This document shows positions 16,777 to 24,971 of a DNA stretch of 58,500 bases, in pieces. The notes below the pieces were generated by a model. It was not told the origin of the DNA and did no database searches. It saw only the letters and a list, made by a program, of their open reading frames with translations. The position numbers and the translations under genes are program-made. Position 1 is the stretch's first letter; each line of letters opens with the position of its first letter. The DNA comes from Pseudomonadota bacterium (GTDB lineage: Bacteria; Myxococcota_A; UBA796; GCA-2862545). Location: assembly GCA_023954855.1 (NCBI GenBank), contig JAGSGY010000028.1, positions 1 through 58,500 of the forward strand, in the 5' to 3' direction.

Positions 16777-16884
16777 ATGACCATCACCGACACCTACATG
16801 GCGCGTATCACCGGCACCGTCCTTCTCTGGTTCGTGGTCGTGGCAACCGTCGTGATCACCAATCCGGCCCTGGCCGGCAACTGA
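16777..16884 (+). CDS. Small hydrophobic membrane or secreted peptide, 35 aa
   Basis: A perfect AGGAGG precedes ATG 16777 by 6 bases. The product begins MTITDTYMARITG, continues with about 15 very hydrophobic residues rich in Val and Leu (TVLLWFVVVATVVI), and ends TNPALAGN. It can be read as a single membrane-spanning small protein, or as a signal-peptide-like peptide with a cleavage motif (ALA) just before the last two residues. A strong terminator lies 72 bases after the stop, giving a self-contained transcript between pheS and the sulfatase-like gene. I know of no family match. Expression is inferred from the translation signals and terminator. Confidence 0.6.
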   Translation: MTITDTYMARITGTVLLWFVVVATVVITNPALAGN

Positions 16885-16955
16885 CCCTTTGGGAAGAAGT
16901 CCGGGCGTAGCACCCTCCAGTTTCGTCGCAGCAACTCGCATCGTCCAGGCTTCTT

Positions 16956-16995
16956 GGCCCGCGCCCCCTCACGGAGGCGCGGGCCATCCTCTTTT
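16956..16995 (+). terminator. Terminator after the small gene
   Basis: A 10-bp GC-only inverted repeat (16956-16965 with 16976-16985) has a 10-base loop and is followed by ATCCTCTTTT. It would end the transcript of the 35-residue peptide before the sulfatase-like gene. Confidence 0.8.
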
Positions 16996-17051
16996 GGGGG
17001 CTGAGCGGAGTGAGTTATGCGCGTGCCCGAGGGGTGTACGCCGTGGCCGAG

Positions 17052-19559
17052 ATGCCAGAAACAGCGAACGCAGGGTTGAGGCGGCGCTGGCCTGCCGTCT
17101 TCGGCGTTGTGTTCGCGGGAGTCCTGGGAGCCGGCCTCAGCTGCGGTGAGCCGGAAGGGCCCCATGGCGGAGTCGCCGAGCTGCAGGGGACCTTCCTGTT
17201 CTCGCGACATCCGGCGGCGGTGACCAAGCTCGTAAACGCGAGCCACAACCGACCCGAGGGCCGCCTTCGTGCACCTTCACGCTTCGCCCTCACCGCGCGG
17301 TTCGCTCAACACGAGACCAAGGCGAAGTCGGTCACCTGGAAGACCCTGGCCCCCATTGGGGGCGTCTGGCTCGCAGAGCACCGGGGCAAGCGGCCCAGCG
17401 GCATGTCGATCTTCCACCACGGCAAGGCCCTGGAGTACGCCAAGCACGATGCGGGACCCAACACCTGGTGGACCGACGGAGATACGCTCTACGTGCGGCT
17501 GGAGCCGGATGTGAGCCCAGCCGCGAGTGACTTCGAGTGCGCCTTTCCGCGGGCGGCCGCCCATAGCCGCATGCTCAACGACGCAACCGATCCTCGCAAT
17601 GGCAAGAAATTCGCCCTGCGTAGCCAGGCGATGGGCGACGACGAACGACGCGGGATCTACCTCCCGGCACCGTCCGCCATCACGTACAAGGTGGATGTCG
17701 CATCCTCATCTGCCATTCGGGGCCGCGTCCACCTGCTCCCCCCCGGGATCGGCGAAGGCCTAGTCTCAGACGGCGCGTCGCTGACCCTGTCGGTGCGCAG
17801 CGTGGACGGCACAGAGCGCACGAAGACGCTTGAAGTCAATCCCGGTGACTCCCTCGATCTGGAGCTGGTCCTCGAAGGCATCGAGGGGCCCTCGGAGGTC
17901 ACCTTCACGACCGATCCTGGAGAGGACCGGGTCTTCGACTACCTCTTCGTTGAAGAGCCAAGCCTCGAGCCTGCGGAGCCGGGCCACGGCCGCCGCGTGG
18001 TGCTCGTCTTCCTGGACACGGTTCGCTACGACCACCTCTCGATCGCGGACCATCACCGCGACACCACACCCGCACTGGCTGCGTTCGCGAAGGATGCGGC
18101 AGTCTTCACCGAAGCCCGAACCGTCGCCGCCTGGACCCTTCCTTCGGCGCGCGCGGCCTACACGGGTCGCCAGCCCGAGCACTGGCCACAGGCGAAGACG
18201 CTGCCAGCCATCCTGGGCGAGCATGGCTTTGTGTCGTCGCACATCGCAACCAACGGATTCACAGCCGCTGAGTATGAGATGCATCGGGGTTTCTCCGAGC
18301 ACCTGATGCGCTTTCTCGAGCCTGCGGATGCGCTCACGACGCGCGCGGTGCGTATGCTCGAGGAGCACAAGTCCGACGACTACCTGATGGTCGTGCAGTA
18401 CATGGACGCGCACCTTCCGTACCTGGAGCCGCCCTCGCACGCGACCCTCTGGGCTGCAGCCAAGCCGCCCCCATCGCTGGGCAAGCGGCCCAAGGCCATC
18501 ACGCTCAACACACTGCAGAGGCTCCCGAACACTCGCGGAGCTCGGGCCGAAGCGCTGCCGTACCTCAAGGCCCGCTACGATCAGAACCTCCGCTTCATCG
18601 ACGACCAGCTGGTGCGCCTGTTTGCCGAACTGGACGAGAACGACGTGGTGGTCGTATTCGCCGACCACGGCGAGGAGTTCCTGGACCACGGCTACTGGGA
18701 ACACGGCCAGTCCCTGCACGAAGAGATCGTCCACGTGCCGCTCGTCATGCGGGGCCCAGGCATTGGGGCAGGGCGGTTTGATTCCCCCTCGTCGCTGATC
18801 GACATCGTGCCGAGCGTTCTCGACGCACTCGGCATTGACTCGGGCGAAGAGCTCGACGGCGAGTCCCTGCTGCCCGTCACCCGCAGTGACCCGGAAGCCG
18901 TGGAGGCCTTCTCACATCGCTCCATCGCTCTTGGAAGGACGCTGTACTTTGGGGACCACTGGGGCGTCATCAGCGAGCGCAAGAAGTGGATCACCACCGA
19001 GGGGCGTGAGCGTCTTTACGACCTGGACCGCGACCCCACTGAGCGCGTGGACCTCGCCGGGTCCGAAGATCTTGACGTGTACCCGGCTCTACTCGCCGAA
19101 GCGCTCGGAGGACAAGTCGAGGAGGTGTGGCTGCTTCAGGGTCCCGGTCGGCACAAATTCATCACCCCGGGTGAGGTCGAGGTCGAAGTCACTCACCCCG
19201 ATGGATTCGCAGCGTCGTGGCGCCCCTCGGCGATCTCTGCCGTCGTCAATGAGCCCAGGCTCAAGGACGGCAAGCTCAAACTCCGGGTCCGGGCCAAGGG
19301 CAAGGTGATCCGCGAGGTGTACCTGATGGGACAGCCCGGCAGCACGCCGGAAGGTCTGACTCTCACCGTCACCATCGACGGCGAGACCCACACTGCGACG
19401 GCGACGGCGGCCGCTGGCAATGTCCTGGTCGAAGCGGGTTCGGAGAAGAGGCGCTACCGAATTGTGCGCGCCCGAACACCGGTCTTCACCGACGGCACGC
19501 TCGACACCTACTCAGAGGCGATGACCGGCGCGCTGCAGGAACTCGGGTACCTCGAGTAA
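17052..19559 (+). CDS. Sulfatase/alkaline-phosphatase-fold lipoprotein with Thr nucleophile
   Basis: Started at ATG 17052, the product has 835 residues with a lipoprotein signal whose lipobox Cys is residue 31 (VLGAGLSC). GTG codons at 17010, 17034 and 17043 are alternative starts. Residues about 35-310 form a beta-rich N-terminal part unlike known sulfatases. The catalytic domain begins RRVVLVFLDTVRYDH, and a later metal site reads FADHGEEFLDHG (Asp538-His539). At the nucleophile position the sequence is WTLPSARAAYTG: Thr362 stands where sulfatases have the Cys or Ser that becomes formylglycine. Thr is the nucleophile in phosphoethanolamine and glycerol-phosphate transferases of the same fold. 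A beta-sandwich-like tail follows. Substrate unknown. Confidence 0.85.
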   Translation: MPETANAGLRRRWPAVFGVVFAGVLGAGLSCGEPEGPHGGVAELQGTFLFSRHPAAVTKLVNASHNRPEGRLRAPSRFALTARFAQHETKAKSVTWKTLAPIGGVWLAEHRGKRPSGMSIFHHGKALEYAKHDAGPNTWWTDGDTLYVRLEPDVSPAASDFECAFPRAAAHSRMLNDATDPRNGKKFALRSQAMGDDERRGIYLPAPSAITYKVDVASSSAIRGRVHLLPPGIGEGLVSDGASLTLSVRSVDGTERTKTLEVNPGDSLDLELVLEGIEGPSEVTFTTDPGEDRVFDYLFVEEPSLEPAEPGHGRRVVLVFLDTVRYDHLSIADHHRDTTPALAAFAKDAAVFTEARTVAAWTLPSARAAYTGRQPEHWPQAKTLPAILGEHGFVSSHIATNGFTAAEYEMHRGFSEHLMRFLEPADALTTRAVRMLEEHKSDDYLMVVQYMDAHLPYLEPPSHATLWAAAKPPPSLGKRPKAITLNTLQRLPNTRGARAEALPYLKARYDQNLRFIDDQLVRLFAELDENDVVVVFADHGEEFLDHGYWEHGQSLHEEIVHVPLVMRGPGIGAGRFDSPSSLIDIVPSVLDALGIDSGEELDGESLLPVTRSDPEAVEAFSHRSIALGRTLYFGDHWGVISERKKWITTEGRERLYDLDRDPTERVDLAGSEDLDVYPALLAEALGGQVEEVWLLQGPGRHKFITPGEVEVEVTHPDGFAASWRPSAISAVVNEPRLKDGKLKLRVRAKGKVIREVYLMGQPGSTPEGLTLTVTIDGETHTATATAAAGNVLVEAGSEKRRYRIVRARTPVFTDGTLDTYSEAMTGALQELGYLE

Positions 19560-20378
19560 CTAGCGACTCTGGGCGCAACGAACGCCCATTCCGCCGTAGT
19601 AGAAGTCGTCGGGGTGGTAGGTCCTCTCGCGGGTCCGGAGTGACTGCTCGCTGCCGACAGCTCCGCCGCGCATGACGCGGAACTCGAGGCCCGTCTCCCA
19701 GGCTGAGCCATCCACCGGGGCGCCCTGGTAGTCCCAGTTCATGCGGTCCTGGACCCACTCGAACACGTTGCCGGCCATGTCGCACAAGCCCTGCTCAGTG
19801 TTTCCCGCAGGACGTGTGCACGGAGGATTCGCCGAGCCGTAGCCACAGCCGACACCCGCGGGAATGTCGATCACCGCATAGTCACACGACGGTTCCTGCT
19901 CGCCCCACGGGAACTCGCGGTCGAGGCCCCGCGACCGGGCCGCGAACTCCCACTCCGACTCTGTGGGAAGTCGACCGCCCGCCCATTCGCAGAAGGCCAC
20001 CGCTTGGAACCAATTCACACAGGTCAGGGCCCGATCAGAAGCGGCACTGTCGGCCCAGAAGCATTGCTCGCTACTCGGAAGCTCGACGCAACCTCCGTCC
20101 TCGTGGCAGGCGACGTAGTCCGCGGCGGTGACCTCGGTCCGCATGATCGCGAAGTCAGGCACCTCGACCGTGTGTGCGGGCCACTCCCAGTTCGACGGCT
20201 CGGAGCCCATCACAAAGCTTCCGCCAGCGATCTCGACCCAGTCCACGCGTTCGGGCGCCGCAGCCGACGTGTCGAAGGTGTCAGACGGGGCCTCTGACTC
20301 ATCGGCCCCGGAAGGTCGACAACCAAGCAAGCTGAACGCCACTAGAGTGGCCAGTAGGGGACGTCTTGGGGCGTACAT
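19560..20378 (-). CDS. Formylglycine-generating-enzyme-like (FGE-sulfatase domain) lipoprotein
   Basis: The 272-residue product has a lipoprotein signal with Cys20 (FSLLGC) and a linker rich in Ser, Asp and Ala. An FGE/SUMF1 domain follows: VEIAGGSFVMGSE, FAIMRTEVTAADYVAC, CVNWFQAVAFCEWAGGRLPT, ESEWEFAAR, CDMAGNVFEWVQD and RVMRGG. The domain belongs to a large family in which only some members oxidise a sulfatase Cys; others bind or modify other substrates. Export as a lipoprotein argues against a role in maturing a cytoplasmic nascent sulfatase. It starts 9 bases after the polytopic membrane protein gene, so these two are an operon. Its stop abuts the convergent sulfatase-like gene. Confidence 0.88.
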   Translation of the reverse strand: MYAPRRPLLATLVAFSLLGCRPSGADESEAPSDTFDTSAAAPERVDWVEIAGGSFVMGSEPSNWEWPAHTVEVPDFAIMRTEVTAADYVACHEDGGCVELPSSEQCFWADSAASDRALTCVNWFQAVAFCEWAGGRLPTESEWEFAARSRGLDREFPWGEQEPSCDYAVIDIPAGVGCGYGSANPPCTRPAGNTEQGLCDMAGNVFEWVQDRMNWDYQGAPVDGSAWETGLEFRVMRGGAVGSEQSLRTRERTYHPDDFYYGGMGVRCAQSR

Positions 20379-20387
20379 CAGGAGAGC

Positions 20388-22121
20388 TTACCCGGCAGCC
20401 GGCTCGGCTGTGTCCTCTTCCGGAAGCTCCGTGTACAGGAGCCAGCCGACCATGAGGAAGTACGCGATGAACATCCATGAGAGCGTCGCCGTGGTGGTGT
20501 AGCGCTCATAGCCCTGCAGCTTGGTCCAGTGACTGACCACCTCCATCACGAACAGCCAGGTCAGGCCGACCACGTTGCTGCGCTTCTTGAGGTCCTCGGC
20601 GTGGAACAGCACCAAGACGATGCGGAGGATGTAGTAGTAGTAGCTGGGATTGGTGAGCACGAAGAGCGGCAATACGGCGAGCGCCGGAAGCTGGTGCAGT
20701 GGCCGCTTCGAGCGGATGGCGTAGGCGCAGACCAACAGGATGATCAGCACACCGAACACGCGGAGGTCCGTCTCGATGAGGTCGATCAGCTCGCCCTTTC
20801 CAGCGATGTTGTCGTGCTCCTTGCAGTCTGACCCGACGAAGCGCTCGAAGGGACCACAAGGCTGATGCCGCATCTCGTCGCGATTCACCTCGCCGCGGAA
20901 GAATAGGGCGTCACCGAGTCCGACCTTTTGCGAGGAGTATTGGCTGCTGTGCTTGACGGCGTTCTCTGCACCGTCGACGAAGCCTGCGGTGCCCGTGTAC
21001 GCCCACGCTGCAAGCACGAGCACGACCGTCGTGAGTACGCCGCCCGTGAGGAACTTCCGAGTGCTCGGAGCCACCTCGCGCGTCTGGTAGACATCCCAGC
21101 CCATCTTGGCGATCAGCGGCACGCCGAAGATGAATGGGAAGATCCGCGACAGCGCGGACCAGGCGAACAGACCGCCTGCCAACGAGTGCCTTCGAGCCTT
21201 CAAGGCCACGACACCGCCGGCGAGGGCTACGACCCAGTCAAAGCGGAGCAGGGAGTGCGTGAGCACGGGCCACCGACTCGAGAAGGTCGCGACGTACCAG
21301 ACCGCTGCGATGAGCGCGACATCGGGGCCGAAGACCCAGCCGATCGCCAGAAAGAGCAGTAGCACCAGCACCAGGTCGACACTGGCGATGCCCTTCATGT
21401 TCTCGACCGAGACCAGGTTGGAGAGGGTGCCCCCAAACAACGTCCACGTCGGAGGAGGATTGTAGCCGTGATCCACGAAGAAGTTCTTCTGAAGGCCGCG
21501 TATGCCGTGCTCCTGCACGCGCCGAGACAGGAACCAGTCGGTGTCGTGTTTGAACGAAGCCCAACGCTCGGGGGAGAACTCTTCTTTGGCCGTACTCTCG
21601 GCGAGAGCCTGCTTTGCCCGAACCTCTTTGTAGGTGACTAGACTCCGAATGGTGCGAATCTTGGGGGCAACCCGCTTGGGGCCCTCGAGATCGGCGAGGA
21701 GCATGGCCTCGTAGAGGTTCGTGTAGCCAAGCTCATCGAAGTACTTCGAGTTCAGGTAGTAGTAGGTGATGTCCGTGTAGTCGTCGAAGCCCTCGGCCCA
21801 CTGCTTGTTGAAGCCGTAGTAGTTGAAGCTGCCGTAGACAATCGAGAGCAGCGCGACCATTCGCCAGAGGTTGTGCGCGGGCCCCGTGGGTCGGTCGCTG
21901 GTCCGCAAGAAGCCAAAGTAGGACAGGGTGAGCAGCGCACCCACGAAGGACAGCATCATGCGACCCTCGTGTGACTCCGTGCGACTCAACGTCGGCCAGG
22001 TGGACAGCCAGGCGGCCCAGAGAGCAGCGATGACGAGGCCGAGCCAGTTCGCTTTCAAGAAGCCGACGACACGCTGGGCGACCCCCTCGTGGCTGGACTC
22101 TGGCTGCTCGCTCTCCGACAT
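20388..22121 (-). CDS. Polytopic membrane protein, possible GT-C-type glycosyltransferase
   Basis: The 577-residue protein has about ten hydrophobic helices. A long first outside loop contains WAEGFDDYTDITYYYLNSKY, an acidic/aromatic pattern typical of the first periplasmic loop in lipid-linked sugar transferases (GT-C fold, ArnT/GT87/DUF2029 types), where Asp residues bind metal or donor. A second loop near residues 385-430 has two Cys. No definitive family motif is visible, so the glycosyltransferase idea stays tentative. The SD site sits inside a perfect palindrome. It is co-oriented with the FGE-like lipoprotein 9 bases downstream. Confidence 0.7.
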   Translation of the reverse strand: MSESEQPESSHEGVAQRVVGFLKANWLGLVIAALWAAWLSTWPTLSRTESHEGRMMLSFVGALLTLSYFGFLRTSDRPTGPAHNLWRMVALLSIVYGSFNYYGFNKQWAEGFDDYTDITYYYLNSKYFDELGYTNLYEAMLLADLEGPKRVAPKIRTIRSLVTYKEVRAKQALAESTAKEEFSPERWASFKHDTDWFLSRRVQEHGIRGLQKNFFVDHGYNPPPTWTLFGGTLSNLVSVENMKGIASVDLVLVLLLFLAIGWVFGPDVALIAAVWYVATFSSRWPVLTHSLLRFDWVVALAGGVVALKARRHSLAGGLFAWSALSRIFPFIFGVPLIAKMGWDVYQTREVAPSTRKFLTGGVLTTVVLVLAAWAYTGTAGFVDGAENAVKHSSQYSSQKVGLGDALFFRGEVNRDEMRHQPCGPFERFVGSDCKEHDNIAGKGELIDLIETDLRVFGVLIILLVCAYAIRSKRPLHQLPALAVLPLFVLTNPSYYYYILRIVLVLFHAEDLKKRSNVVGLTWLFVMEVVSHWTKLQGYERYTTTATLSWMFIAYFLMVGWLLYTELPEEDTAEPAAG

Positions 22122-22126
22122 TCACG

Positions 22127-22142
22127 CCTCCGCCGGCGGAGG
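22127..22142 (-). promoter_or_regulatory. Palindrome containing the ribosome binding site
   Basis: A perfect 16-base palindrome lies just upstream of ATG 22121 on the minus strand. Its inner bases can form a 6-bp stem with a 4-base loop. The GGAGG used as the Shine-Dalgarno site, 5 bases before the start codon, forms one arm. The hairpin could therefore hide the ribosome binding site. Confidence 0.55.
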
Positions 22143-22177
22143 ATAACCCCACGAGGCCTAGCCTGAGGGCTCACCGC

Positions 22178-23146
22178 GTGTACCCTCCTGATGATGGTTC
22201 TCCTTCTTCGGAAAATCGAGTGAGCGCACACCAGTGTCCACAATGCGGCGCCTCTGTGGACGTCGACACCAGCAAGCTCTCGGCCACCTGCGCCTTCTGC
22301 GACTCTCCCCTCGAGGTCAGCACCGCCGAGGAGGCCGAACCCGTCGATGCTGTGGCCCCATTTCAGCTCACGCAAGAGCAAGCGTCTCAGCGCTTGAGGA
22401 CGCATCTCTCGTCCCAATGGTTGGCACCGAGCGCGCTCCAGAAGCTCGCTCGCCCCGGTGAACTCAACGCCGTACTCGTGCCGTTCTACCGCTATGACGC
22501 CACGGTCCGCACCCAGTTCAGCTGCAGTGTGGGCTGCTACTGGTACCGCACCGAGACCTACACCACGACGGTGAACGGAAAGACCGTCGTGCGCACGCGT
22601 CAGGTTCGTGAGACTGAGTGGAGCCCGCTCTCTGGGACACACGGAAGAACCTGGATCGACCACCTCGTCAGCGCCTCCAAGGGCCTACCCGAGAGCGAAG
22701 CCAACCAGCTCGAGCCCTTCGATGTCGGCGCAGCCCTGCCCTTCGCTCCATCGCTCGTGGCCGGCATCATCGCCGAGCGGCCGACGATCGGCCACACCGA
22801 AGCGCGGGCCACCGCGAACAACGAACTCTCCGCGCTTGAGAAGCGTGAGATCGCCGGAGCCCATCTACCCGGAGACACCCACTCGGGCCTCAAGACCTCA
22901 TCCCAAGTCCAAGTCGACGCAGTCCGCCTCGTCCTCTTGCCTGTCTGGGTCGCTGCCTACCCGCTCGGCAAGGGCAAGGCACTACGTCTGCTGGTCAACG
23001 GCCAGACGGGAGAGGTGGTGGGCAAGATCCCGCGCTCAACCACAAAGGTGGTGTTGTTGGTGCTGGCCATCATCACCGCCATCGTGGCGGTCGTCGGCGG
23101 ATTTTTGGTCTGTGGTGGTCTCACCAGTGCGCTGGGGTCGATGTGA
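22178..23146 (+). CDS. Zinc-ribbon membrane protein, first of a paralogous pair
   Basis: The 322-residue product starts at GTG 22178, with GAGGG 8 bases upstream; GTG 22220 is an alternative. It begins with a TFIIB-like zinc ribbon, CPQCG then CAFCDS (residues about 20-43). A beta-rich middle domain follows (LNAVLVPFYRYDATVRTQF; VLLPVWVAAYPLGKGKALRL) and then the motif VNGQTGEVVGKIPRS. A C-terminal membrane helix of about 25 residues ends the protein. This architecture occurs in bacterial zinc-ribbon proteins of unknown role. The gene overlaps its paralogue by 4 bases (GTGA), so the products are probably made in fixed ratio and may form a heteromer. Confidence 0.8.
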   Translation: MYPPDDGSPSSENRVSAHQCPQCGASVDVDTSKLSATCAFCDSPLEVSTAEEAEPVDAVAPFQLTQEQASQRLRTHLSSQWLAPSALQKLARPGELNAVLVPFYRYDATVRTQFSCSVGCYWYRTETYTTTVNGKTVVRTRQVRETEWSPLSGTHGRTWIDHLVSASKGLPESEANQLEPFDVGAALPFAPSLVAGIIAERPTIGHTEARATANNELSALEKREIAGAHLPGDTHSGLKTSSQVQVDAVRLVLLPVWVAAYPLGKGKALRLLVNGQTGEVVGKIPRSTTKVVLLVLAIITAIVAVVGGFLVCGGLTSALGSM

Positions 23147-23988
23147 GAGCGATTCGCTGCAAAGGCTGCGGAGGCGCGGTTGCCGTCCGTCCCGGCGAGA
23201 AGCTTCCCGCCTGCCTGTTCTGCGGCTCACCGGCTTCGGACCTGGTCGAGGAGGAGGTCGAGCAGGTCGAGCAGCCGGAGCTCTTCGCGCCCTTCGCCGT
23301 CGAGCAAGACACGGCGGACACCGCGTTTCGGAAGTTCACCAAGAGCAGCATTTGGTACCCGAGCGACCTGAAGCGGGCGCGTCTCGAGTTGAAGCGGCTT
23401 CTGGTTCCGGCATGGGCCTTCGGTGGTCGCATCGAGGTGCACTGGACGGGCCTAGAGCGGGCTTCAAACCGCGCGGGTAAGCGTCCCGTTGCCGGCAACG
23501 AGACCGTCGACATCGAACAAGTCCTCGTGACTGCGTCCCGGTCGCTGCGACAGGCGGAGCTTTTCCGCCTTGGCGCCTTCGACGAGGGGAAGCTCGAACC
23601 CTTCTCGCGGGAGGAGGCTTCAGCGCCCTTCGAGCTGTCGGAGATGTCGCGCTCGGCGGCCAAGGAGCGGGCGATCGGCGCGATGGAGGACCACAGAAAG
23701 CGCTCGATTCAGAATCAGCATGGCCTGCTGCTCGTGCGGGCAAGCACGATCTTGCACCACATTGCGGGTCGGCCGGTCCTTGTACCGATCTGGATCGGCG
23801 CCTACCGCTACAACGACGTGGTCTACCGCATCCTCGTGCACGGACAGACCGGCGCCCTGGTCGGGAAGGCCCCGAAGAGCCTCTGGAAGATGCTTGGCGC
23901 AGGACTTCTGGCGTTGATGCTCTTGGGCTTCATTGCCATGTGCGTACTCGGAGGCGGAGGCTTCGCGGCCCTTATCGGTAGCCAGTAG
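23143..23988 (+). CDS. Zinc-ribbon membrane protein, second of a paralogous pair
   Basis: The 281-residue product repeats the plan of its upstream neighbour: a zinc ribbon (CKGCGG then CLFCGS), a beta-rich middle with LKRLLVPAWAFGGRIEVHW and VLVPIWIGAYRYNDVVYRI, the motif VHGQTGALVGKAPKS, and a C-terminal membrane helix. It starts at GTG 23143 inside the previous stop. The acidic stretch VEEEVEQVEQPE follows the ribbon. Both ribbons should face the cytoplasm if the tail helix is the only anchor. The shared G-Q-T-G motif just before the membrane helix is the best handle for the family. Function unknown. Confidence 0.8.
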   Translation: MRAIRCKGCGGAVAVRPGEKLPACLFCGSPASDLVEEEVEQVEQPELFAPFAVEQDTADTAFRKFTKSSIWYPSDLKRARLELKRLLVPAWAFGGRIEVHWTGLERASNRAGKRPVAGNETVDIEQVLVTASRSLRQAELFRLGAFDEGKLEPFSREEASAPFELSEMSRSAAKERAIGAMEDHRKRSIQNQHGLLLVRASTILHHIAGRPVLVPIWIGAYRYNDVVYRILVHGQTGALVGKAPKSLWKMLGAGLLALMLLGFIAMCVLGGGGFAALIGSQ

Positions 23989-24963
23989 CTACTGGGATGC
24001 CTCGACGAGCTCTTCCAGGCCCCGCCGCATCTCGACGCGTGCCATGTGACGGCGCCAAGCGGGGTCCCCGTGCAGGGAGCGCTGCGGACGGACCTGCTTA
24101 AAACAACGCTCGGCCAGGTGCTCGATCATCGCTTCGTCTAGGGGCTTTCCGACCGCGGCATCCATGCCCTTGAGCACCTTGGGCTGCGGCATCAGGGCGC
24201 TCGCGACGGCCGAGAGCTCGGTCACGACGCCATCGACGATGGCTCCAGCCAGGCCGATGCCGAGCTGCGGGAAGTCAATCGCCGCGCGGGTGCGGACCTT
24301 CCGGTAAGTCGAGACGTGCCCAGCGGGCAGGGGAGGCAGGACGATGGCGGTGAGCAAGGTGCGGTCGTCGAGCTGCACAGGGTCTCGACCCTCTTGGCGG
24401 TAGAGCTGGCGCATGTTCACTGCACCCTCGCCCTCGGGTCCGACGAACTCAACGGCTGCGTCTAGAGCGAGCAATACGGGCACGGTGTCGGCGGAGTGGG
24501 CGGCGACGCAGCGCTTGTCTGACCCGATGACGTGGCAGAACGTGCCCTCGGCCTTCAGGCAGTAACCAAGGGCCTCGCGCCACTGCGTGCTCTGGTTGTA
24601 GAACAAGCAGCGCGTGTCGAGCATCACGTTGCCGCCGAGCGTGCCCATCTTTCGATGCTGCGGCCCCGCGACGAGACTCGCGGCCTTGGCCAAGCCAGGG
24701 GGTACGTCTGTCGAGTTGGCCACCACATCCAGAGACGTTCCAGCGCCAATGCGAATGGCGCCATCGACCACCGAGATCCCATCGAAACCGTCGATATGGG
24801 ACAGGCTGATCAGATGCTTGGGCGTGAAGAGCCCGTGCTTGATGTTGGGGAGCAGGTCGGTGCCGCCGGCCACGAACAGGCTGTCGGCGAGCTCCGAGCG
24901 AAGCTTGCACGCCTCGGCGACCGTCTCGGGAAGGTGGACCTCAAAGGGCTGCATACGAAGCAT
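23989..24963 (-). CDS. hcrB: FAD-binding subunit of a 4-hydroxybenzoyl-CoA reductase-type molybdenum hydroxylase
   Basis: The 324-residue protein matches the CoxM/HcrB FAD subunit of xanthine-oxidase-family enzymes. FAD motifs are VAGGTDLLPNI and the pair GPQHRKMGTLGGNV, with a CO-dehydrogenase-flavoprotein C-terminal domain. The extra segment after residue 115 carries four Cys at 119, 135, 143 and 152 (spacings 16, 8, 9). In 4-hydroxybenzoyl-CoA reductase this insertion binds an additional 4Fe-4S cluster, and the spacing agrees with what I recall of the Thauera enzyme. AGGAGG precedes ATG 24963. The stop of the fused large subunit lies 8 bases upstream. The gene symbol is by resemblance. Confidence 0.8.
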   Translation of the reverse strand: MLRMQPFEVHLPETVAEACKLRSELADSLFVAGGTDLLPNIKHGLFTPKHLISLSHIDGFDGISVVDGAIRIGAGTSLDVVANSTDVPPGLAKAASLVAGPQHRKMGTLGGNVMLDTRCLFYNQSTQWREALGYCLKAEGTFCHVIGSDKRCVAAHSADTVPVLLALDAAVEFVGPEGEGAVNMRQLYRQEGRDPVQLDDRTLLTAIVLPPLPAGHVSTYRKVRTRAAIDFPQLGIGLAGAIVDGVVTELSAVASALMPQPKVLKGMDAAVGKPLDEAMIEHLAERCFKQVRPQRSLHGDPAWRRHMARVEMRRGLEELVEASQ

Positions 24964-24971
24964 GGGTCCTC

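Noticed and set aside
17052-20378. Sulfatase with its own activating enzyme
   Set aside because: The nucleophile position is Thr and cannot be converted to formylglycine, and the FGE-like protein is an exported lipoprotein in a separate operon.
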